Source: Polytrichum commune (taxonomy: Eukaryota; Streptophyta; Polytrichopsida; Polytrichales; Polytrichaceae). Taken from it: a stretch of 64,000 nucleotides of DNA. Each line of letters begins with the position of its first letter. Position 1 is the first letter of the stretch. The position numbers were made by a program, and so were the translations under genes. The notes beneath the pieces are model-generated. The model had not been told where the DNA came from. It saw only the letters and a list, made by a program, of their open reading frames with translations, and did no database searches. Of this stretch, positions 49,458-61,109 are shown piece after piece. Location of the stretch: NCBI GenBank assembly GCA_950295325.1, contig OX485806.1, positions 21,640,001 to 21,704,000 of the forward strand, written 5' to 3'.

Positions 49458-50100
49458 CCTGCCAACTCGGGCCTCTCCTCACACCAAACCAAAGCCTCCC
49501 AAATGCCCGTTTCTCTATTTCTCCTATTCCGTTGTGCTCCTCTACTCTGCTCCCAAGTACGGTGGTTTCCACCCCTACAGTTTAGAGCATGAAGCGCACC
49601 ACAGCCTCCCTCACCCCCTGCCTCACCCGCGTTAGAAACTCCACCCGAATTCCAGCAGACGAGGACACCATCATGCTCTCGGTGTCGTGCCAGAGGCTGT
49701 CCAACTCCAAACCCTCGTCCAGTGAGTTCAGATCCTCGTACCACAACCTGAATATGCAGGTGCACATCGCAACATCATTCTCACCGTCGCACACCCCCCG
49801 GTCCCAGCAGCTGGACGACGACGACGACGACAACAACAACAAAAGGTAGGGTTGGGGAGTGAGTGCAGATCGCTGGGAATAGAGGAAAGGGGAGAAGAGC
49901 TTGCGAATAGTATGTAAGCTGAGATTATGCGAGTGAATGACGAGAGATTCAAGTGCGACGATGGAGGAGAAGTCGAGTCACGCTTCCTTTCCTGCCTGCC
50001 TGCCTTTCCTTCTCCACTTCCTTTCTCTTCTCTTTGGCCCTTCTCCTTCCAAGCTTCATGGATCATCAACATTTTTGGAGTTCTCTCAAACCTAAGGTGA
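49458..50100 (-). promoter_or_regulatory. RWA 5' UTR and promoter region
   Basis: On the minus strand the sequence upstream of the RWA ATG is rich in CT tracts and has a (TTG)n-(TCG)n run near 49810-49842, typical of plant 5' leaders. GC content is the highest of the window. No clear TATA box was found, so the transcription start is not placed. The long minus-strand frames here (49259-49765, 49582-49842, 49728-50072) are not in the RWA frame. Confidence 0.5.
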
Positions 50101-51640
50101 ACATGCCTTAAAATGGTTAGTTTTGTTGAGGTTTACCATGATCTTTAACTTGGAGTTTGGGAGTTACTTTTCTTTCTTGGATCCACGAATTTAGTTTGAG
50201 GTTTTAGAACTTGGGAGATCTATAGAATAATTTCATCTCCTAAGTAGTAGTTGTTGTTGTTATTGTTATGATTGTTCAAAGTCAAAAGTACGGGAGCCAT
50301 AAAATGATGAAGTAGGTCCCCTAGTGATGTTGAGTCTAGAATGGTTCCCGCAAAATTTGAGCACACGGTAGTATTCAAATATAGGTGGTTGAGTGAGATG
50401 GGCGATTGAATTAGGCACGTGTATTTTAATGTAAGGGTATGTGGGCTAATTTTGGGGGGGCTTCTAATTTTACGGAGAGGTTTGGTTGTTGGATTGGATT
50501 GGGAAGTGTTTCGTTGTGAAGTGTGTAGATTGAGTCATTTTATGTTTATAGTTGGACTTTCACAAGTTGCAAAACTTAAAACAACTTGTTTTCCCAAAGG
50601 CTTGACATTCGGTACATGTGTGTGTGGTGGGGGAGGGGGGAAGGTTATTGTGGACACTTCTAACTCCACAAAGATGTGAGTACTCTCAAACCTAAGGTGT
50701 GTTGGCCTTTCTTTTAACTCCATGGATAATTTTGGCACTTAGATTGAGTCATAAATTATTTCAATTGGTTAGTGATTTGCAAATTGCAAAGGTTGTCGTC
50801 CCAAGTTTCAAAGGTGGAGTTTCGAGGGAAGAAGAAGAAGAAGAAGTTGTAAGAGCTAAGTTTTCATCCCCTCCTTCCAACGCTTCAACATTTGGGTTCT
50901 CCTTTATTTACCTCAGGCGAGGTGTGCGAGTGGACCTTACTATGGGCCCTTTGAACCCCACAAAGAATTTAGGTCGTTAAATGAGATCAAGAATCGTTTA
51001 ATTTGGCTAGAGATTGTCAATCACAAATATCATCGTTTCATGTTTTAGGCTTGGAGTTTCACAAGATGCAAAAAATTTAACAACTCGATCTCTCGCATTA
51101 TATTCCCCCCCCCCCCCCCCCCCTCAAAGCTTCAAAATACATGTTCTCTCATAATTTACATAAGGTAGGATATGTGGGCACTTTGAACTCCATGGACAAT
51201 TTTGACCGCCATATCACATCAAGAATTGTTTCATCCATTTAAATTCATGCATGCACATTGAGTCATTTCATGTTTAAAAAATGGAGCTTCATGACATGTT
51301 GGAAGTTGTCTTATCCAACCAACAATTATGATTCATGTGGATTGTCCATGTTTAGGACAGTTGGGATGCAAAAGCACTAACAACCCATTTGTCCTCCTCC
51401 CTCCAAAGCATCAACATTTGGGTTATCCCATAAGGTGTGTGGCCTTATCATGCACATTTCCAACTCTATATACAACAATGGGTGTTGAAGTGGTTGGGAA
51501 TTGTTCATCATGTTAGCAATTGTCCCACGACTATGAATCATGTAGTTTGTCAATTCAAGTTTCAAAGTTGGGGTTTCACAAGATGCAAAAAGTTCCAAGA
51601 GGTTGAAATGAAGGTTTTCTTCCTTTCTAAGTGATCACAT
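50100..51640 (+). repeat. Degenerate tandem repeat, about 250-350 bp per unit
   Basis: The same series of blocks recurs: GAGTTTCACAAGATGCAAAA, then a CCTCCCTCCAAAGCTTCAAC-like block, then ATTTGGGTTCTC, then ATAAGGTATGTGGGC, ACTTTGAACTCCATGGACAA, and CATTTCATGTTT. Starts of units are recognisable near 50535, 50800, 51045, 51280 and 51560. It contains a run of 19 C (51105-51123). No coding frame. Confidence 0.5.
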
Positions 51641-52530
51641 ATGTACTCCCAACTGTGTTCGCTATTGAGCCTAGAACGGTCAATGTATTTTGAACATGTA
51701 GTTCAATCTCCTCTTGTGACACATATCTTTTTGGTGCCCACTTGTAATTACAAGCCTCGCCATATTCCACTCAAATGTAGGTATCCGTTTAGGAAGAGTG
51801 ACCACATAAAGTCCACATAGCTCAATCACCTCACCGTTTGGCATTCAAATTATGGGCTAAGTTTACAAATTATTTATAATCATTAAAAACACGCACAGAC
51901 CTAAGACCAACCCCAACCCGCACAAATAGTAGGTGACAAGCAAATTCGACAAAAACACTAATTCAAATCCTTAACAAAGTGTCACTTTTCTTAAGATTCT
52001 CATGTGCCACATTGAAAGTTAGCACTCCAACACCAAAGTGTCAACTTTGCTTATTGTCTATGATATCTAGAGAATGAAATAAAAGGAAAGAATATCCCTC
52101 CTTCCATCATTCAAGTGCACAACCATGTTGGAAAATCACAAGGCTACATAACTCGAGTTAACAAAAGTTAGCCAGGACATATGATCTACTTTCATAAGTT
52201 ATTTTGAGAGACTAGTCCACATCTTCGTCTATGATTCAGAAGTTATGATACCATGGTCCCAAGATGGTGTGGGCAAATCGATGTTGAATTATTTCTTCAT
52301 TTTCAAGATTCCACTTCTACATATGGAATCATTCTGTTAGATTCTTCATTTCCCTTTACAATATTGAGATGTTTTGACGACAACGTAATCTACCAATCCC
52401 CAAATAATTTACGTAACATCAAAACTGCCATGGTAACTCCGGTAGTAGTTTCCGGAGATAGCATAACAGCCAAAAGGATAAAATGTAGGCTTTGCATGAC
52501 ATTGAAGACTCCCGGGACAACTTTGAGGGA
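51641..52530. other. Gene-free stretch with repeat R4 copy 3
   Basis: About 51650-51800 is repeat R4 (also 34060 and 39880). The frame at 52253-52600 runs into a MITE terminus and is not a gene. Confidence 0.45.
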
Positions 52531-52536
52531 TCTGTC

Positions 52537-52787
52537 TAAATACCCCCATCGAGCGTGGCTCGGAGGCCAGGTTCGGGAGGGGGTGGCAGGGGTGGGGTAA
52601 AACTTGCCCCCTATTTTTTTTAATTGAGTGGGGCCTTACTTGATCTCATATGGGGCTTCCTAGAGTAATTTGGGGCCGCAAGACCCAAATTTAGCAAAAA
52701 AAATCCCCAAGGGACCAAAACGGGGAGGGCCAGAAAAATGAACCCCACCGAACCTGGCCTTCGAGCCACGCTCGATGGGGGTATTTA
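52537..52787. mobile_element. Foldback MITE G with 40-bp arms
   Basis: Arms 52537-52576 and 52748-52787 are inverted copies with one mismatch, containing TAAATACCCCCATCGAGCG. The interior is GC-rich and non-coding. The last TTA of the right arm is also the left target triplet of element D. Confidence 0.8.
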
Positions 52788-54011
52788 GGGGTGGTTTACA
52801 CTATGGACCATGAAGTCGTCCCACGTAAGAGGCCTATTTTGCGTGGGACGACTTCATGGGATGACTTCCATGGTCCGAGTTACTAAAATATTAGTTTTCA
52901 TGGTTCATGGGCCCTTCACTAGGTGTAAACCGAATGTGGACCATAAAGAATGACCATGCGGCAAGAAGTGGATGTGCTGATTTTTTTAATATAAGCCCAA
53001 AAAGGGCAGTTTTGGGGAAAAATGAAGTTTGACCATTTTGTTGACTTCAATTTGCCTTCACTTGCCTACACATGCCTTCACTTGCCTGCACATGCCTTCA
53101 CTTATCTTGTCAATTAGTTTTTTCTTCTTTTCGCCTTAAAGTTTGATCATTCTCTTGTCATCTCTTAGGCTTCAACTATCTTCACTTCTTGTTAAATGTG
53201 TCGAAGATGTGGCTTGCAAATCTTCTCACAATAATTTTTACAAAAAGAAAATGAGCGATTCAATTGTACATGTGACATGTACCTTGTGTTTCACTACACT
53301 AAATAGGATATTTAGTGTTTGATTATATCTAATGTTGTTACCACCCAACCTTGCTCAACACTAAATTTCAATTCTTTGATAATTAATGTTAGAAGATTTC
53401 CCATTGCGCTTCTTTTGACCACCCTGATCTACAATCACTAAACGACTATGTATTTTTCTTTATTCTTTTTCAACTGTAGTTTTTAAACATTTTGGGGCGT
53501 GTAACATACCGTTGGAAAGGTATTTTCAAGACCTTTCCAACGGTATATTACACGCCTCCAAATTCCAAACATTGCAGCTGGTAGACCAAAAAAACAAATC
53601 TGCACTTGAATTCTTGAGTTCTAGATGTCCCGCGTTGTTTGATGAAACACGTGTAAGCGGGTTTAAAGGGTAGGGCAAGATAGTGCTGGTATGTCTCATG
53701 GGCTATAATATAATTTAGGCACATAAAAGGTAGATTCATTAAGACATTCTTGAAATGGCATTTCTCTGACATGGGCCCTTGCCTTTTCCTACCAGACCAC
53801 CTCTCTTGCCTCTCTCAACGCAAAACCCGTTGGACCATTCAGTGCATTTATTAGGCCTTAAAAATTATATTTTGGGGACCTCAACCTCCATGGTCCCTCT
53901 GCCATTTTTTCCTTAGTGTAAACCGAAGTTGTCCCGGGACAACTTCAAGAGCCAATCAGCTGCCTTGCAGAGCCCTGGTCCAACTTCATGGTCCATAGTG
54001 TAAACCGCCCC
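52788..54011. mobile_element. Tourist-like element D with internal hairpins
   Basis: 1224 bp with ends GGGGTGGTTTACACTATGGA and, reverse complemented, GGGGCGGTTTACACTATGGA. The inverted similarity extends through CCATGAAGT. TTA flanks both sides (52785-52787 and 54012-54014). Inside are a hairpin near the left end (GAAGTCGTCCCACG with its inverted copy, about 52808-52857), three tandem TGCCTTCACTTGCC-type units (53050-53105) and a near-perfect stem of about 28 bp per side at 53495-53560. No transposase is encoded. Confidence 0.8.
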
Positions 54012-54092
54012 TTAGACCCACCCAACTTTGAGTGCCAAAACCCTAACTCACATCTTGGGTTCTAAATTCGAGGGTGTCTTGAAACTCTCAAG

Positions 54093-54815
54093 CAGTGTAT
54101 ATGTTTGACAAAGTTTTTGCAAGTTTTTCTCTTTTGACACGCAAAAACTTGCACAAAAAATAAATGCACGTCAATTCACATGTACTGTGACTTGTGAAGA
54201 AAAAAACCACATGTCAATTGACACACTAGAAATTCAAATGACATGTATTAGTAGGCAACTTGAGTACTATAAACTGCGGCTCAAGTATCAAGTACCCATA
54301 ACATTAGGAGAACTTCCTAAACTCACTTACATACTTAAATTCAGCTTCAATTTTCTTTGTAACCGGGAGTTGAGACGGTGATCAGAGATAGCGAGACTAA
54401 CTGGGAACAAGGAGAGGCAATGTGAAAGAGGATTTTCCAAACAAAATGCAATCAAAAGCCAATTGCGCAATAGGTTGAACTTGAAGACCCTTGATGCTCT
54501 TATGTGGGTTTCTATCTGTGGGCTCGAAATTTATGCAATGGATTGGGCTACCATCTTCAACATTTGGAGAAACATGCAAGACCGAAGGATACTTACGCCC
54601 GATTGATAAGTTTTTTTTTTAATTACGAATCAAGATTGCATATTGATTATTCAAAATATTAGTTTTCCTAAAATATTGTGTAAGCTAAAATTGAGGTGAC
54701 ATTTTGGAATAAAATGTAGATGTCAATTGACATTCATTTCTGTTTTTAAGAACGTCACGTGACACTTTGGATTTGAAGTTGAACGTCAAATGAAATTTGT
54801 CAAACATAGACACTG
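54093..54815 (+). mobile_element. Non-autonomous hAT transposon (hAT2)
   Basis: 723 bp with exact limits. It is flanked by the 8-bp duplication CTCTCAAG (54085-54092 and 54816-54823). The terminal inverted repeats are CAGTGTATATGTTTGACAAA on the left and CAGTGTCTATGTTTGACAAA on the right (reverse complement), 19 of 20 identical. It carries a transposase tail but no catalytic core. A relative of its left end lies at 35753. Confidence 0.93.
54418..54606 (+). pseudogene. hAT transposase C-terminal tail, truncated
   Basis: The frame encodes CERGFSKQNAIKSQLRNRL, then LKTLDALMWVS, then DWATIFNIWRNM, with a stop at 54604-54606. This is the hAT dimerisation motif, with the same layout as 31261-31491 but clearly different sequence, so the two elements come from different hAT lineages. 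The upstream coding region is missing. Confidence 0.8.
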
Positions 54816-54823
54816 CTCTCAAG

Positions 54824-55070
54824 TTTTGACATATTGGTTACTCGCTCTATTCAAGGCTCTGATCACCCCCCCCCCCCTCCACCTCCCCACATAAGGGGGA
54901 AGAATATTCAACTTTATGCTACCTACTACACATTTGAACCTATAAATTCCCATTATATAAGTTATACTTTCTAAAAGGTACATCATAGTCTTCTTGAATG
55001 CCACAGGTTGATTTTTAAAGATTTTTTTTTAAAAAGCCTTCGAGTTTTGGAACTCTCAAGTAAGTTAGGC
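54824..55070. other. Short gene-free spacer with poly(C)
   Basis: Contains 12 C (54866-54877) and no gene. Confidence 0.4.
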
Positions 55071-55079
55071 TACACATAC

Positions 55080-55460
55080 CGTAACTTGGTTTGCATAAAG
55101 GTAGACGGATCTTATGTGGCTTGTTTTCTTAGTCGGACCCCTATATTTGATTGGTATGTGGTGGAATGAGGACCAAAGAGCAAACATCGTAGAGACGCAT
55201 GTTTAAGAGAGATTGGACTACATCTTCAAATACTAACAATTGAGAGGAGCTATGTATTCAATTAACAAATCAACATATACGCACTTCCGATAACCACACA
55301 CTAAATCAGGGGAGGTATGATTTTCAATCCTTTTTGGGGAACATGTTTCATTATAGATCTGCTAATACAACAGTAGTTTTGTTGTGTACAATATAATTAG
55401 TAGAAGTTGGAGAACGTAAAAATCAAACCAAATAGCACCCACATACCTATTATTGGTTGC
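55080..55460 (+). repeat. Dispersed repeat R2, copy 3
   Basis: Same orientation as 3154-3560, with blocks CCCCTATATTTGATTGGT, GAGGACCAAAGAGCAAACAT, AGAAGTTGGAGAACGT and AGCACCCACATACCTA. Confidence 0.75.
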
Positions 55461-58460
55461 GATACCCAAGTTCTTGAGACATGCAAGTCCATGGTCCTAC
55501 CTAAATCAATAGCTTAAATGTTCCATATGAACCCTTCAACTCCCCTTTCAACCACTTCCATAACAAAAACATGTCTTCCAACTGAACCTTATGTGCCCAC
55601 TCTTCCTTAGCCAACACCTATATTTGAGTAGCAAAAATGGTAGGGCTTGTAGTTAAGGACAAGGATTATGATAAGATTGGGGTATGTGCTCAAAATGCAT
55701 ATAGCATTTTAAGTTCAATGTTTAACATAACGTGGGAGGGTCTCAAGTTAGAGGGTGTTAAAACCAACACCTTATCCAAAACAAAACCATCATCTTTTAA
55801 CCTTGCATGATAAGTACATATTGATTATGAGAATGTGAACATCCCCCCCCCCCCATTTGTTTTTTTTAAAATAAAAAATTGGATAATCTGCCAATGAAAC
55901 TTCGAACCCTTATAACTTCTGCATACGAAATCCGAATAAGACATACTTTGGTGCATTAGAATTCTCTTTCAATTGCTAGCAAGAGAGAAGTCATCCCCCC
56001 CCCCCTTTCCAAATCCAATAATCATATGTGTACTCAAACACTTATACAAACATGTTCAGCCACCCCAGGAATAACACTAGTAGATTATCGAATTTCAGCA
56101 TCCAAATCGTCCTGATTATGAATTGATGAGAAGGAGTTGCGACAAATCAATCAGATCTGTCCGGATTTCATGGGAGCAAACCTTGAAGGGCCAACTGATA
56201 GATTACTTTGTTGGAATCGTGGTGAGGGTGTTTACCGAAAGAAAACATGGCAAGCTTTCTGAATATTGTCATGAAAGTTTTCCATTGTCAAAGTGCATTC
56301 TTTGACTACCTAACATATTCTGTTAGCCAAATTAGAAGAACTTTCGATAGAATTTCTCCTCCTCTTGGTAGAACAAGGATTTAACACCTAGCACAAATCG
56401 ACAACCATGTGGAAGACGTCATGGGCTCTATGTCATTGGGAAACCCATGACAACCCAACTGCATCAACTATAACATATGATGATATCAAGAAGGTTTTTT
56501 TTCCTAAATAGTGGAAATCTTTCCATCTCTCGGGGTCGAAACCATATTACATTTGCCTTCTCATATAGGGATGTGAATTATACTTGAAGCAACCATTGAC
56601 ACCACCACAAACACAAGATCATTGTTGCCTACCACACCTCGAACCATGGACTTGCCGTTTAAATTGGACAACGAACGATTATCCCTATCTCTAAAGACAT
56701 TAGACTATGGTACTTTTGTTGGTATAATGCAATTGAAAACGACGCACAATGCATGTTGGAATGTGCCCTCTATAACCCCATTAAATTTAAGTTTCCATCA
56801 CTGTTTGAGAATGTAGTTATAGGGAGCCTCAAGTCTTTCTTTCAATTGGACCACCAAATTGACATTCGCCTCCACACTCCGCCACTCTAGAGAATCAGTT
56901 GGATTTGAAACCATCTCGATGTTCTTTCAAGTGGAGGCCACACATCCCCAAAATCGGCAGTTTTCACAAAAACAAAAAACACAAAAAAAACCAAAAAAAC
57001 CAAAAAAAACGTCTCGGACTGGAGAGGTGAAACCGGATGTTTTGAAACTTGGGGCCACAATGCATGTGCAAATGCCTTGCCATTTTCGTTAGTTTAGTGA
57101 TACCCCACCTCAAAGATGGTTGCTATCCAAATATTAAAACGTTAGTATTAAACATCTAAGGTCCCAATGTTGCGTTCTTATCGGCTCCCAAAACAATGGG
57201 ACATGTTGTCCCCCCATCATTTTTCAAGAGTTGGCAGCCCGGTGGGAAAGCAAAACCTCGTTCCCAGCTGCTAGTTCAATGAAGAACCAACTTTTTTATT
57301 AAGCTCCCAAAATGCTAGGAAGATGACGTCAATGAAGAAAATTGGCAATTTCACAACCTGTGTGCCCCCGCCCCCCCCCCCCCTTTCCTTCCTTCAACCC
57401 CATTAGCCTTTTCGACAACTTGGACTTAAAAATCAAATTCATATCATTTCATTATGAGCAAAAAATACAACAACAATCTTGATGTCCATTTAAAAACTCC
57501 ACTAAGTTAGAAGCCGTACTCAAAGGAAACCAAGCCGGAGACCAACGCAAGTGCCAAGAGGGCATCATCTTCACCTTGACCTCTTAAGAAATTTTCACCC
57601 CGACTCCCATTCCAATAGTTTAAACTCAAACTCTCGTCTAGGGTGTTTCACAAACACATAACTGGACGAGGGGCTAATCACACCAACCGCTTCTGGCACC
57701 ATACGTCGGCATGTCCGACTGTAATAATGTGAAAAGTGGTGGGCCAACATCTATTTCTCAACATAATCCCCAACACTTTTACGATTAGAACTGCACAAAA
57801 AGTGTGGTGTGATCGGAGCATGAGACTGTTTGTTCTTTCTTCCCAGCCCGATCCAATCCAACGGCTACAAATGGATGTGAGTTGGAGATGCCCCCAATCA
57901 TTAGGGCCACATGCCTTATTATAGAGTGGAAAGCTTGTGGGAAGACAAACAACACGGATTGATTTATATTCTCCCCAACCCAGTTGTCAAAAGCTCACCA
58001 AACAGTCACTGTATGACACTGTATGCTGGGGACATATATAACTTAACTTATTAGTCGACGTCTCTGTTCACAACAGGTGCGAAAAAAATGGCCGGGAAAA
58101 GGGCCTACCTTACTGTCTAGCTTAGTACTGATGAGTGTGTGACTCAAGCACCAAAGGCCCGTGATGGCCTGTGAAATCGATCGACAACACATCCGTTACG
58201 TTCCTAGTTAGTACCAATGTTGTGCGGGTGGGTGCCGTAGAGGGAGCTCTATTTTGACAAAATTCAAGTAAGTTATACTTCCCTCAAGTTTAGCCAAGTG
58301 TCCATCTTACATTGGTCGAGACCTTCTTCGATCCCACATGGAAACTACATCATTCTGGAAGTAGTAGAGATGAAGTAGAGCGCTTTCTACAATATATGGA
58401 TGGGTTTAACCTAGGAACTAGTAAGGGTATGTGTACGGGTGTAGAAAACACCTAGCCCAT
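55461..58460. other. Gene-free stretch with several poly(C) runs
   Basis: Runs of C at 55843-55854, 55995-56005 and 57371-57383. A single AGAGGGTGTTAAAACCAACA terminus lies near 55744 (family of 25568-26294). An A/C-rich low-complexity run lies at about 56965-57010. No frame has recognisable motifs. Confidence 0.45.
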
Positions 58461-58463
58461 GTA

Positions 58464-58935
58464 CAGTCCACCCTCTATAAATGTTAGGCTCTGGAGTAAA
58501 ATTTTCCTAACATTTATAGTGAGTTAACATTGTAACAGTTATAAAGGGAGTTTTTTGAATGCTTAACAAATATAAATTCATTACAATTATGGAGGGAGAG
58601 TTTTGCAAAATTATCATATATAAAATATGTGTATCAAATCAATCTTTTATTTTTATGAAACAAAATAAGAATCAATATAGTCTAGATGAATAATTTGATC
58701 ACAAAAGTCAAATTTGGTGGCTTTTGCCACTTTGAAAGGTTGTGAGTCAATGTAATGGATGTCATCACACAATATTGGATGTATTTCGTAGGTTAACATT
58801 TATAAGTGGCAAATTAACAAAGAGGGGAGTAGATTATTGTTAACATTCTAGTCAGCAATACGAGGGGAGTACGATTTTGTTAACAAATATAATGAGTTAA
58901 CGCTTATAAGTGTAACGTTTATCGAGGGTGGACTG
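58464..58935. mobile_element. pogo-like (Emigrant/Lemi type) MITE
   Basis: 472 bp with ends CAGTCCACCCTCTATAAA and, reverse complemented, CAGTCCACCCTCGATAAA. TA flanks both sides (58462-58463 and 58936-58937). The CAGT..ACC/CTCTATAA terminus resembles plant pogo-like MITEs such as Emigrant. Non-coding. Confidence 0.85.
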
Positions 58936-58981
58936 TAGTATCACATGGACAAAGTTGGCTAAGGTTTAGGTTTAGGGTTTT

Positions 58982-59703
58982 GTGGTGTCTCATGTAAACT
59001 CATCCATTGTGAAGTGAAATTGTAGTGAATTCTTTTTATAGCATGTGGTTTCCTTAGTTTTGAGGATTTGGCCTCGGAAATAGAATTGGAGATCCCGAGT
59101 TATTGTAGCATAGTTTAGTTGGATTGAATTCACCTTCGACTATGTAGGAGAGTTGATTTTTACTAGGGCCCCTTCATCTAGGATGGACGAGTTAACATAA
59201 ACTGCCACAAACCCCAAGCCAATGATTCATGGTGTCTATATAAACTCATCCATCCAGAAGGTCATAACACAACAAATTATTTATTTGCTTGCAAATTGTG
59301 GTTATTTTAATATGAATTAACTCCAAGAATAGCATCAAAGACCTTGATATAATTGGAATGAATTGGCCCCTGACGTGTAAGGGGCTTGTATTTTACTTTA
59401 GTCCCTTCATCCACGATGGATAAGTTTACATAAATGCCATGACTCCCAAAACGCTAGCAGAGCTTCCGGCCAAATTTTTGTGATGTCTATGTAAACTCAG
59501 TCATCATGGATGTGATAGTCACGACAAACTTTCTCATAGCATGAAAATAACTATTTATAGAGTATTGAACTCCATAAATGCCGTTCGATACCTCAAAGTG
59601 TTGTAGCAGAATCTAGTTAGATTTGATCGGCCCTCAGCATGTAAGTGGGTTGTCTTCATCATATCCCCTTCATCCACGATGGATGAGTTTACCTAGATGC
59701 CAT
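58982..59703 (+). repeat. Tandem array of three MITE-like units, about 250 bp each
   Basis: Units start at 58982, 59230 and 59481 with TGRTGTCTATGTAAACTCA-like sequence. Each closes about 225 bp later with the inverted equivalent, GATGGATGAGTTTAC..ATGCCA-like (59180-59206, 59414-59439, 59678-59703). Within each unit the order of blocks is the same (ATAGCATG, CTCCAAGAAT-like, GTTGTAGCA, TCCCCTTCATC). Each unit is thus a terminal-inverted-repeat element repeated head to tail. Confidence 0.75.
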
Positions 59704-59739
59704 AAAGCTCGAGCCATATCACATCTCTCAAAGCTACAT

Positions 59740-59975
59740 TGAAGATGATATTTAATGTCACTTACTATTTGAAGTTATTGAATGCTATACCTTTTTACTG
59801 TATATCTCATATTCTACCAACAAATGTCAAGTTGGTGGTTTGAACATTGTCGAACATTCACAAGTCTACTTGGTAAAAGAATTACATCAATAGCTTAAAA
59901 AAGAAAGCATTGTGTAACTCCAAATGGTGAGTGACACTAAATATCACATTTAGTGTAGTATTGATACAAACTTGA
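59740..59975. mobile_element. TTTAGTGT-type MITE
   Basis: Starts at a GATATTTAATGTCACTTACT terminus and ends GTGACACTAAATATC then TTTAGTGT. Inner blocks (CTCATATTCTACCAACAAATG, TTGTGTAACTCCAAATGGT) match the MITE at 62053-62270. Confidence 0.7.
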
Positions 59976-60264
59976 TATATACACATCTATAAACCATGCA
60001 AAATTCCATGATATCACCTACATGTCTATATACATTATGTGAATAAGATAAACATAAAATGTTTCGACATTGGCATAAATTAGACATAATATGAACAATT
60101 TTAGTATCGTGACCCACCATGTATCAACATTTTTACTTATAATGCTTTGGCCATCGATAATGAAAGAACAATGCATGCACAACACTGGTTCAAAGTTCAA
60201 ACCCAAGCTCTTCCGGAGTTCTCGGAAAATAGGCATGAAAACATGCAATTCAGGATGTAAGTAA

Positions 60265-60603
60265 GGGCCACTTCACACACGAACTAAGGGCCGTGACCAT
60301 GTAATTGTCAAAGTCCTAGACTCTCATCCAACGGTGGTACCATGTCTTTAATTGACACGCTATGGCCACCTCCAAGATATAGGCCTGATGCAAATTCCGA
60401 CATACCGTGTTAGACCATGAAACATTGTTATAGGTGGTCATGTAGAAACCCATGTAGAGATTTCATCCATGATGATATCTTTGAACCCGTAGACTTTCAC
60501 CTTCTTGTGTGAAATGAACTTGGGCAGTCTCAGACTTCTCGACCAATGAGAGATCTTAGAATGCAATGGACATGGGCCTTCAGTCTCATATGTGAAGTGG
60601 GCC
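60265..60603. mobile_element. Tourist-like MITE A3
   Basis: 339 bp, TAA on both sides (60262-60264, 60604-60606), ends GGGCCACTTCACACACGA and TCTCATATGTGAAGTGGGCC. Same subfamily as 22596-22936. Confidence 0.88.
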
Positions 60604-60606
60604 TAA

Positions 60607-61106
60607 GGGCCACTTCACAGATGAGACTGAGAAGCCTTGACCATCACACTTCAAGCACTCTCATTGGTGGAAAAGGTGGAGCTGGTCCAACTCTGCTTCA
60701 CACTACGCTTGAGGGACCAATGTAGCATATGAATGCATGAATGTAAAGTCTACATGGATTCCTACATGGCATCAAATGGATCATGTTTCATGGTCACTTG
60801 GACTATTTTCAAAAACCACTTCTTGGATGTAGGCCTAACATAAAACATGATGACCATGGCACTCCGAAATCTCAAAACCATTGATTTATTATATTGTATC
60901 ACATTTGAAGACCGGCCTAAATAGAAATTCATTGAAATAATATATGGTCGAGGGCCCGATCACATGTGACTTTACACTACACTTGAGGGTCCGTGACCAC
61001 ACTACATGATTTTGGAGGTGTCGTTGGGACGGTGGCCTTTGGACACTTTCTTTTGGGCTCTCACAATCTCATGGTCACGGCTCTTGGCTCGTGTGTGAAG
61101 TGGGCC
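60607..61106. mobile_element. Tourist-like MITE A4, abutting A3
   Basis: 500 bp, opposite orientation to A3, sharing the TAA at 60604-60606 and with TAA at 61107-61109. Ends GGGCCACTTCACAGATGAGA and CTCGTGTGTGAAGTGGGCC. It is the reverse counterpart of the nested copy at 2204-2688. Confidence 0.88.
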
Positions 61107-61109
61107 TAA

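Noticed and set aside
49259-49765. 168-codon minus-strand frame over RWA exon 1
   Set aside because: It is in a different frame from the real start (49457). It reads through the exon 1 donor and has no family similarity.
49582-50072. Longer RWA N-terminus starting at 50072 or 49842
   Set aside because: These frames do not join exon 2 in a way that gives an RWA-like N-terminus. The 15-codon exon at 49457-49413 ends in STGQ before a good donor and fits the family.
58982-59703. CRISPR-like array
   Set aside because: The repeats are about 250 bp long with their own inverted ends, in plant nuclear DNA. They are tandem MITE units.
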